Source: UBA7656 sp040755335
GTDB taxonomy: Bacteria; Acidobacteriota; Blastocatellia; UBA7656
DNA: 12,910 nt
Assembly: GCA_040755335.1 (NCBI GenBank)
Contig: JBFMAU010000205.1
Location: 1 to 12,910 of the forward strand
Direction of reading: 5' to 3'
This document shows positions 5,694 through 11,029 of this stretch, in pieces; within the stretch, counting starts at the first letter, position 1, and each line of letters opens with the position of its first letter. Below the pieces are notes generated by a model, which was not told the DNA's origin, did no database searches, and saw only the letters and a program-made list of their open reading frames with translations. Position numbers and translations under genes: made by a program.

Positions 5694-6353
5694 ATGCCCG
5701 GATTGTTCATAACACTTGAAGGCATAGACGGCTGCGGCAAAAGCACGCAACTGGAAATGCTCTCCCATCGCCTGGAAGAGCTAGGGGCGGATTTCATCAT
5801 CACCCGTCAGCCGGGGGGAACCCGCATAGGCGAAAGGGTGCGCGATATCCTTCTGGCCAACGCGAGCGCGGGCCTTGCGCCTCTGGCCGAACTTATGCTC
5901 TATGCCGCTGACCGCGCGCAACACGTCTCAGAACTTGTGCGTCCGGCTCTCGACGCGGGCCGCATAGTCATATCGGACCGCTACACGGATTCGACCACTG
6001 CGTTTCAGGGCTACGGGCGCGGACTCGATCTCGAACTGGTCGAGGAACTCAATCATCTTGCCACCGGCGGACTCAACCCTGATTTGACAATACTTTTCGA
6101 CATCGACCCGCAGGAGGCGAGCGCGCGACTCCGCGCGCGTCAGACGGCGGTCGAAGCGGAGCGCGGCATGACGAGATTCGAAGACGAAGCGCGCGAGTTT
6201 CATCATCGCGTCCGCGAAGGGTATCTGAAACTGGCTCGCGCTCACCCTGAGCGCATTCGCGTAATCGATTCATCCTCTTCGGCCCGCGAGACGCATGAAA
6301 AAGTGATGGCGATAGTCGCGCCGATGATCGAATCAATAATCCGCAAGGCATAG
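5694..6353 (+). CDS. tmk: Thymidylate kinase (dTMP kinase)
   Basis: This 219-residue protein has the family's features: a P-loop GIDGCGKST (10-18), RQPGGT (38-43) for dTMP binding, SDRYTDST (94-101) with the DRY motif, and a LID-type segment around 146-165 (RARQTAVEAERGMTRFEDE). It phosphorylates dTMP to dTDP in the cytoplasm, an essential step in dTTP synthesis. The length is normal. ATG 5694 is chosen because LFITLEGIDGCGKST is where family members begin; the frame is open further upstream to ATG 5637, but that extension would only translate the heptamer array. There is no Shine-Dalgarno before 5694, because GACTCCA repeats fill that position. It may be translated by coupling, through the RNA structure, or from a leader I cannot recognise. 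Confidence 0.95.
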   Translation: MPGLFITLEGIDGCGKSTQLEMLSHRLEELGADFIITRQPGGTRIGERVRDILLANASAGLAPLAELMLYAADRAQHVSELVRPALDAGRIVISDRYTDSTTAFQGYGRGLDLELVEELNHLATGGLNPDLTILFDIDPQEASARLRARQTAVEAERGMTRFEDEAREFHHRVREGYLKLARAHPERIRVIDSSSSARETHEKVMAIVAPMIESIIRKA

Positions 6354-6410
6354 TTCTCGCCTATGTGTTTTGACGAGAGTTGTCTCCCTTGCCAGACTCC
6401 TGAGCAGGGT

Positions 6411-6806
6411 ATGGTACCAATAGATGATCTCAGAAGAATTGCCAGAGGCAGGCTGAAAGATGCCGAAGTCCTGTTTGCGGCTGGACGCTATGATGGGGCG
6501 ATTTATCTTTGCGGGTACGCTATTGAAATCGCCCTCAAAGCGCGTATTTGTCGCGCGCTCAAATGGCAAGGATACCCGGCGACCAGGAAGGAATTCGAAG
6601 GCTATTTGAGTTTTCGCACTCACGATCTAGATATACTCCTTCACCTTTCGGGAGCCGAGGGCAAGATAAAAACCATGCATCTTGCCGAATGGTCTATCGT
6701 TGCCACCTGGGATCCAAATGTTCGATATCGCCCAATCGGCAGCGCCTCTTCCCAGGATGCTGCTGACATGATTAAATCAACAAAGGTTATACTGGGTGTA
6801 CTATGA
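6411..6806 (+). CDS. HEPN domain protein
   Basis: This protein has about 131 residues if it starts at ATG 6411, or 147 from ATG 6363. The N-terminal half, DLRRIARGRLKDAEVLFAAGRYDGAIYLCGYAIEIALKARIC (6-47), is a typical HEPN (PF05168-type) two-helix pattern, followed by THDLDILLHLSG (70-81) and AEWSIVATWDPNVRYRPIGSAS (92-113). HEPN domains are four-helix bundles often found in RNases, toxins and nucleotidyltransferase partners. The usual catalytic R-x4-6-H motif is not seen: R105 is not followed by a suitable His. It may therefore be non-catalytic or belong to a different subgroup. The 6411 start is preferred since homologous proteins usually begin just before the D-L-R block, though the Shine-Dalgarno is poor. 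Its stop overlaps the next start in ATGA, so the two genes are translationally coupled. Both look less GC-rich than tmk and the RDD gene. Confidence 0.83.
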   Translation: MVPIDDLRRIARGRLKDAEVLFAAGRYDGAIYLCGYAIEIALKARICRALKWQGYPATRKEFEGYLSFRTHDLDILLHLSGAEGKIKTMHLAEWSIVATWDPNVRYRPIGSASSQDAADMIKSTKVILGVL

Positions 6807-7225
6807 TTCAGATGGAGAAATTTCGCCGTGTTATGAATGAAGTTAGCGCCGAAAAAGGCGAATTTGTGCTTTTCGGACTTTTCTTGCGCGAAGAAGCTCA
6901 GGACAAATGGGATTTAGTTGTGTCAGCGCCGTGGCTTGAAGAAAGCAAGTTAAAAGGGCTCGGAGAATTCGTTAAGAAGGCTGCTTCAATAGTTGGCCAG
7001 CAGGAACTTCTCACTTTATCAAGGATCATTACGCTCAACCATGATGACCCAAATCTTGAGGCGATCCTTGGGACAGTTCAAATCGAGAATGGCCCTGCCG
7101 AGATAAGAAATTCCAATTTCTTCGGGCTGGAAATCAAGCATGCATATATTCTTCGCGCCAAACGAACTGTAGAATCCGATTCAAAGGCTGCCGAACATGC
7201 GCATACGCCAAAGCGGATGAAGTGA
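6803..7225 (+). CDS. Conserved-looking protein of unknown function, partner of HEPN protein
   Basis: This 140-residue protein overlaps the HEPN gene by four bases (ATGA), implying coupled translation and probably a complex. I do not recognise a named family with certainty. Strong-looking blocks are EKGEFVLFGLFLREEAQDKWDLVVSAPWLE (17-46), LLTLSRIITLNHDDP (69-83) and IRNSNFFGLEIKHAYILRAKR (101-121). The first block faintly resembles the start of a minimal nucleotidyltransferase (L-F-G-S-x-A-R-G ... D-I-D-L), with F24-G25, R29 and W36-D37-L38 lining up, but the G-S pair and one catalytic Asp would be missing. If that is right, this is a degenerate MNT-like partner of the HEPN protein; this is inference only. 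The tail after about 122 is hydrophilic and probably disordered. An alternative start is ATG 6812. Confidence 0.78.
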   Translation: MIQMEKFRRVMNEVSAEKGEFVLFGLFLREEAQDKWDLVVSAPWLEESKLKGLGEFVKKAASIVGQQELLTLSRIITLNHDDPNLEAILGTVQIENGPAEIRNSNFFGLEIKHAYILRAKRTVESDSKAAEHAHTPKRMK

Positions 7226-7295
7226 ACTTTGAAGCTTTTATTTCCTCAACAGGCGCACATCATAGCGATCTCCTGTTGTTTGCGTTTTACCGTAT

Positions 7296-8087
7296 ATGCT
7301 CGACGACGAACTGATAATCGAAACGCCAGAACGGGTGGAACTCCACTATGTGCTTGCCAACGTGGGCAATCGTTTTCTGGCTTCGGCCATAGACCATCTG
7401 ATTCAGGTAGTCACCGCCGTCATCATACTGATCGTGGCCGGGTCTTTGACCGATTGGAATTTGTTTGGCGGGATGAGTACGTGGGCGGCAGCCATCACCA
7501 TACTTTTGATATTCGCTCTTTACTGGGGCTACTTCGTCCTCTTCGAAACCCTCTGGAACGGACAGACGCCGGGCAAGCGAATCATGCGATTGAGAGTCGT
7601 CCGCGAGGATGGCCGCCCGGTTCGCTTCTTCGAAGTCTTCGTCAGAAATCTTCTGCGCCTCGCGCTCGATTTTATGCCCGCGCCATCTTATGCCATCGGC
7701 GTCATATCGATCATCTTCAGCGCGCGCTCGAAACGCATAGGCGATTTCGTGGCAGGAACGGTAGTGGTAAAAGAGCGAGCCACTGAAGCTCCCTCGCTCG
7801 AAGAGATAATCCGCATATCCGAGATGGAGCAGAGGCGAATCGAGCGCGCCGTCTTGTCGCCCTTCGCCGCCGACACCCGTCAGTTGACCGAGCGCGAGAT
7901 TCGCGCCATAGAAACTTTTCTCAAACGTCGCTTCGAACTCATCGAGCCGAACCGCACCCAGATGGCCGTGCGCATAGCTCAACCCATTGCCGTGAAGCTT
8001 GGCATTCCCTATCAGCAACTCACGCCCGAATCGGTTCTGGAAGAAGTCGAGCGCCAGCATCGCGCCCAGTCAAGATATTTTGATTGA
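7296..8087 (+). CDS. RDD-family membrane protein with soluble C-terminal region
   Basis: This 263-residue protein has an RDD domain at about 20-160. R26 and D33 lie in NRFLASAIDHLI, with a second conserved Asp at D150 (RIGDFVAGTVVV) and the loop WNGQTPGKRIMRLRVV (87-102). Hydrophobic stretches near 34-51 and 63-83, plus the block 128-142, give about three membrane passes. Residues 160-263 are hydrophilic and mostly helical with many charges (EEIIRISEMEQRRIERAV, LTEREIRAIETFLKRRFELIEP), probably cytoplasmic. RDD proteins are mostly uncharacterised; some are linked to Na+/H+ exchange. The start is ATG 7296; no clear Shine-Dalgarno precedes it, and the 70-bp gap 7226-7295 shows no other feature. 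A promoter for the next unit overlaps its stop codon. Confidence 0.88.
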   Translation: MLDDELIIETPERVELHYVLANVGNRFLASAIDHLIQVVTAVIILIVAGSLTDWNLFGGMSTWAAAITILLIFALYWGYFVLFETLWNGQTPGKRIMRLRVVREDGRPVRFFEVFVRNLLRLALDFMPAPSYAIGVISIIFSARSKRIGDFVAGTVVVKERATEAPSLEEIIRISEMEQRRIERAVLSPFAADTRQLTEREIRAIETFLKRRFELIEPNRTQMAVRIAQPIAVKLGIPYQQLTPESVLEEVERQHRAQSRYFD

Positions 8088-8113
8088 CCTCGAACGAATT
8101 GGAACGCTATCAT
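8085..8113 (+). promoter_or_regulatory. Sigma70-like promoter for the small transcription unit
   Basis: TTGACC at 8085-8090, a 17-base spacer, then TATCAT at 8108-8113: each hexamer differs from consensus by one base. The -35 box overlaps the stop codon of the RDD gene. Transcription would start near 8120, about 27 bases before the small ORF at 8147. Confidence 0.5.
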
Positions 8114-8146
8114 CCACTCTGCCGTATAAAGCGAAGGCGTAAAAAC

Positions 8147-8269
8147 ATGAAAGCCATCGATACAATCAGATCAGTGCATAAGCCCGATCCTCTGGCCGCG
8201 TGGCAGATGCCTGTCTGTTGCGCGCAACGACCGGTCTCGCGCGTCAAGACTGAAATCAAAGGGCCTTGA
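8147..8269 (+). CDS. Possible 40-residue small protein
   Basis: ATG 8147 is preceded by AAGG at 8134-8137 with nine bases of spacing, and the frame ends at TGA 8267-8269. The product begins MKAIDTIRSVHKPDP and contains LAAWQMPVCCAQRPV (16-30), with adjacent cysteines at about 24-25 and a basic tail ending in EIKGP. There is no membrane segment or signal peptide. I do not recognise it. The case for a gene is the context: a near-consensus promoter upstream and a very strong terminator 22 bases after the stop, so the unit is transcribed alone. A longer frame from TTG 8084 starts before the likely transcription start and is unlikely. The Cys pair and Pro residues could suit a metal-binding or modified peptide, but that is speculation. 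It could also be a small RNA with a chance ORF. Confidence 0.5.
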   Translation: MKAIDTIRSVHKPDPLAAWQMPVCCAQRPVSRVKTEIKGP

Positions 8270-8291
8270 AATTTCCGAACAGCATCAAGCT

Positions 8292-8338
8292 TGAAAGCCG
8301 TCGGCGTCAGTTTGATGCCGACGGCTTTCAGTTTTTTT
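8292..8338 (+). terminator. Strong rho-independent terminator
   Basis: TGAAAGCCGTCGGCGTCA (8292-8309) pairs with 8313-8330 over 18 bp with a single G-U wobble and a GTT loop. After one G come seven Ts (8332-8338). It ends the small unit at 8147 and would also stop read-through from the RDD gene into the MFS gene. Confidence 0.95.
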
Positions 8339-8345
8339 GGCAGTA

Positions 8346-8408
8346 GTCAGTGGTCAGTGGTCAGTTGTTTTATTTTGACTCCCGACTCCCGACTCCAGAC
8401 TCCAGACT
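8346..8408 (+). repeat. Full composite heptamer repeat (GTCAGTG block, linker, GACTCCM block)
   Basis: In order: GTCAGTG, GTCAGTG, GTCAGTT (8346-8366), the linker GTTTTATTTT (8367-8376), then GACTCCC x2, GACTCCA x2 and GACT (8377-8408). It is the most complete copy of a modular repeat seen in parts at 3793, 4823 and 5657. It lies between the terminator and the MFS start at 8425; the ribosome binding site (GAGG, 8416-8419) lies just after it. Confidence 0.95.
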
Positions 8409-8424
8409 TTCCAGAGAGGCAGTT

Positions 8425-9780
8425 ATGAATTCGGCAACCTACAGCGAATTGCTCAGGCGCAATAAAAACTTTCGCCGCCTGTGGACGGGCCAGTTCATCA
8501 GCGAACTGGGAACATGGTTTTCCTTCATAGCCGAACTCGGAGTCGTCAGGCTTCTGAGCGGGTCTGCGCTCGTCGCCACCGCCCTGCTCGTAGCCCGATT
8601 GCTTCCCTTCCTTCTGGCCGCTCCCATCGCGGGAGTGCTGACGGACAGGTTTTCGCGCAAGCGCATAATGATCATAGCCGACCTTCTTCGCGCAGCGGTG
8701 GCGATGGTTTATCTCATAGCCATTCCGCTTCGCTCGCCGTGGATAATAGTCGGATGCAGCGCGTTGATGACTACGATCAGCATGTTTTTCGAAGCAGCGA
8801 AGAATGCGGCGATGCCCAACATGGTCACGTCCCGCGAATTGCTCACGGCAAACGTGATGATGTTTTCGACCCGCTTCCTGCAATACACGCTCGGAGCGGC
8901 TATGGGCGGAGCGACCGCCGCGCAGTTCGGCTACAGCGTGGCCTTTCTGGTCAATTCGCTTTCCTTCGTCGCGTCGGCTGTCTTCATCATCCTCATACCT
9001 GAAGAGGTGATGAGAAAGTCCAGGCGTGAGAGCGAAGAAGCTGCAAGCGAGATCGATCCGCTTTCAGCCGAGAGTTGCGCGAGCGCGCCCATAGCCGGAA
9101 GCGAGCAGCCCGTCGAGACGGCCCGATTCTTCAAAGACCTGCGTGAAGGACTCGGTTACATCTGGGTGACGCCGTTCGTTCGCGGGATCATACTGCTCAA
9201 CGTCGGCTGGGCGACCGGGGGCGGGATGGTCAATCTGTTGTTCGATCAGATGGGCGCGCACACTTTCGCTCACGACGATCTGGGAGACTGGAACGTATCG
9301 GCGCTCTTTACCGCAAGCGGCGCGGGGCTTTTTCTGGGAATGGTGCTGGCTCGTCGCGCGGGCGCGTGGGCTACGGAAGAGCGTCGCGCAGGACTCTTCA
9401 TCGGATGGTCGCTCGTAGCTCAGGGGGCGCTCTTATCGATTGCGGGACTTATGCCTTCGCTCGCGTTGATGGCGGTGTTCGTGGCTGCGGCGCGACTCAT
9501 CCTCGGCGCGGAGTTCGGCGTGCAGGAGACGTTCATGATGCGCGTGCTGCCGGACCATTATCGCGGTCGGGTATTCACGACTGACCGCTCGCTTGAGCTA
9601 TCGACTATGGCCATAGCGACCGTGGCGAGCGGGTGGCTTATAAAATGGCTCGGCCCGCGGGCGGTGATGGTCATATCGGGCGCGCTGTCGGCAAGCCCCG
9701 GAGTAGTGTGGCTGCTCGCGTTGAGCCTGACAGATTTTCGCGTCCCCACTCGCGCCGTCCGCGAAAGCTACGGCGACTGA
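8425..9780 (+). CDS. MFS transporter (MFS_3/EntS-like exporter type)
   Basis: This 451-residue protein has the hydropathy of a 12-helix major facilitator. It begins NKNFRRLWTGQFISELGTWFSFIAELGVVRL, the usual first helix of the MFS_3 group, which includes enterobactin-exporter-like proteins. Motif A is at 70-80 (GVLTDRFSRKR) in the loop between helices 2 and 3. A hydrophilic cytoplasmic loop of about 45 residues (192-238, rich in Glu, Ser and Ala) joins the two six-helix halves. In the second half, EFGVQETFMMRVLPDHYRGRVF resembles the conserved segment before helices 11-12. It probably expels a small molecule or drug by proton antiport; the substrate is unknown. ATG 8425 is supported by GAGG at 8416-8419. 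It has its own upstream terminator and repeat, so it is probably transcribed alone. Confidence 0.9.
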   Translation: MNSATYSELLRRNKNFRRLWTGQFISELGTWFSFIAELGVVRLLSGSALVATALLVARLLPFLLAAPIAGVLTDRFSRKRIMIIADLLRAAVAMVYLIAIPLRSPWIIVGCSALMTTISMFFEAAKNAAMPNMVTSRELLTANVMMFSTRFLQYTLGAAMGGATAAQFGYSVAFLVNSLSFVASAVFIILIPEEVMRKSRRESEEAASEIDPLSAESCASAPIAGSEQPVETARFFKDLREGLGYIWVTPFVRGIILLNVGWATGGGMVNLLFDQMGAHTFAHDDLGDWNVSALFTASGAGLFLGMVLARRAGAWATEERRAGLFIGWSLVAQGALLSIAGLMPSLALMAVFVAAARLILGAEFGVQETFMMRVLPDHYRGRVFTTDRSLELSTMAIATVASGWLIKWLGPRAVMVISGALSASPGVVWLLALSLTDFRVPTRAVRESYGD

Positions 9781-9795
9781 CGAGCGCGGAATGAG

Positions 9796-9867
9796 GTGTG
9801 GGAGTGTGGGGGTATGGGTGTATGGGGGGAAAATTTTTTCTCCCACACTCCCATACTTCCCTACTTC
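9796..9867. repeat. Octamer repeats in inverted orientation forming a terminator-like hairpin
   Basis: Four 8-bp units GTRTGGGN (9796-9827) are followed by an A/T centre and then by three units of the reverse type (TCCCACAC, TCCCATAC, TTCCCTAC; 9841-9864). The two sides can pair: GTATGGG near 9812 with CCCATAC at 9850-9856, with mismatches further in. The run TTTTTT at 9834-9839 lies in the centre, not after the stem, so this is not a standard terminator on either strand, though it lies just after the MFS stop and may end transcription. Confidence 0.7.
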
Positions 9868-9919
9868 CAATGGTTGACACCGCGGGGCGTTTATGTGATT
9901 TTCAACTTGTCTCGTTCCA

Positions 9920-9945
9920 GACTCGCGACCCCGGACTTTCGGACT
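9920..9945 (+). repeat. Degenerate GACTCCA-type heptamers before the dehydratase gene
   Basis: GACTCGC, GACCCCG, GACTTTCG and GACT follow one another with a 7- to 8-bp period. This resembles a decayed form of the GACTCCA arrays and again lies directly upstream of a start codon (9962), leaving room for the AGAGG ribosome binding site at 9951-9955. Confidence 0.45.
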
Positions 9946-9961
9946 CACTAAGAGGTTCTCT

Positions 9962-10918
9962 ATGCGCATCCCTGCGTTTCAAGATGTTCTGGTCGCTCGA
10001 AAACAAATCGCCCCTTATCTTGCCCGGACACCGCTCCACAACTATCCGGCCATTGACGAACTGACGGGCGCAAACTGTTTCATCAAACATGAAAACTATC
10101 AACCCGTCGGCGCGTTCAAAGTCCGCGGTGGCATAAATCTCGTATCACAGATGAGCAAAGAAGAACATTCTCGTGGAGTCATCTGCGCATCGACCGGCAA
10201 TCACGGTCAATCCGTCGCCTACGGCGCGCGGCTATTTGCGGTGCCTGCCCGCATAGTCGTACCCGAGGGCGCGAACCCCGGCAAGGTGGCCGCGATGCGA
10301 GGGCTGGGCGCGGAGGTGATCTTTCACGGCGAACGATTCGATGATGCGCGACTTCATTGCGAAGAGATAGCACGCCAAACCGGCGCGCGTTATGTTCATT
10401 CGGGCGATGAGCCTTTGCTTATCGCAGGCGTTGCGACTTATGCGCTTGAGATGTTCGAGGATCAGCCTGAGCTTGATGTCGTTCTTGTGCCTGTGGGAGG
10501 AGGAAGCGGCGTTGCGGGCGTGTGCGTGGTGGCCCGCGCTCTGGGCGCGCGGGTTCGCGTCATAGGCGTACAGTCGCAAAGCTCGCCCGCGGCTTACGAG
10601 TCGTGGCGTCACAAAGAGGTGCTTGAAGCTCCGAATCGAACTTTCGCCGAAGGGCTGGCGACTGGCGTAGGGTTTGCGCTGCCTCAGCGAATACTGTGCG
10701 AGATGATGGATGATTTCGTGCTGGTCAAGGATGAAGAGATACGTCTGGCTATGAAGTGGATGATCGAGCGCGCTCACACATTGGCCGAGGCCGCAGGGGC
10801 CGCGCCTCTTGCCGCCGCCTACCTGCTGAGAGACGAGTTGAAGGGAAAGAAAGTAGGACTCGTCTGTTCAGGAGGCAACACCTCGCTTGAGCATCTGAGG
10901 CAGGCTGTGGGCGCATAA
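9962..10918 (+). CDS. PLP-dependent threonine/serine dehydratase (no ACT domain)
   Basis: This 318-residue protein is a fold-type II PLP enzyme. K53 in GAFKVRGG is the Schiff-base lysine; STGNHGQS (77-84) binds the substrate carboxylate and PLP ring; GGGSG (179-183) holds the PLP phosphate; EGLATGVG (230-237) and AEAAGA (275-280) are typical of threonine dehydratases; CSGGN (302-306) contacts the PLP nitrogen. It would deaminate L-threonine to 2-oxobutanoate or L-serine to pyruvate. It ends right after the catalytic domain, so it lacks the C-terminal ACT regulatory domain of biosynthetic IlvA and resembles catabolic TdcB-type dehydratases or serine racemase. The substrate cannot be settled from the sequence, so no gene symbol is given. 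ATG 9962 has AGAGG six bases upstream. The neighbours give no pathway clue. Confidence 0.88.
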   Translation: MRIPAFQDVLVARKQIAPYLARTPLHNYPAIDELTGANCFIKHENYQPVGAFKVRGGINLVSQMSKEEHSRGVICASTGNHGQSVAYGARLFAVPARIVVPEGANPGKVAAMRGLGAEVIFHGERFDDARLHCEEIARQTGARYVHSGDEPLLIAGVATYALEMFEDQPELDVVLVPVGGGSGVAGVCVVARALGARVRVIGVQSQSSPAAYESWRHKEVLEAPNRTFAEGLATGVGFALPQRILCEMMDDFVLVKDEEIRLAMKWMIERAHTLAEAAGAAPLAAAYLLRDELKGKKVGLVCSGGNTSLEHLRQAVGA

Positions 10919-10930
10919 GCGATTGAAGCG

Positions 10931-10959
10931 TTGATCGCTTGACGCTGTAGAAGTAAAAT
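10931..10959 (+). promoter_or_regulatory. Possible promoter of the DUF3857 gene
   Basis: TTGATC at 10931-10936, a 17-base spacer and TAAAAT at 10954-10959 make a fair sigma70-like promoter with a start near 10966, about 65 bases before the gene. A 6-bp GC hairpin in the leader (GGCGCG 10985-10990 with CGCGCC 10998-11003) has no T run and is not a terminator. Confidence 0.4.
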
Positions 10960-11029
10960 CTTTCGCGTTCCTGAAATCCCTCGCGGCGCGGGAGGGTCGC
11001 GCCTGAGAAATCTTTGAGGTCAACTCTTT

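Noticed and set aside
6411..7225. Standard HepT-MntA toxin-antitoxin pair
   Set aside because: The HEPN protein lacks R-x4-6-H and the partner lacks the G-S-x10-D-x-D nucleotidyltransferase motif, so only a distant relation is possible.
7287..8060. Minus-strand ORF of 257 codons
   Set aside because: It is antisense to the RDD gene and shows no domain or hydrophobic pattern of its own.
8346..8408. Heptamer arrays as a CRISPR array
   Set aside because: The units are seven bases in direct tandem with no spacers, and there are no cas genes.
10917..10940. AAGCGAT/ATCGCTT inverted repeat as a terminator after the dehydratase gene
   Set aside because: The 7-bp stem has a 10-base loop and no T run follows.
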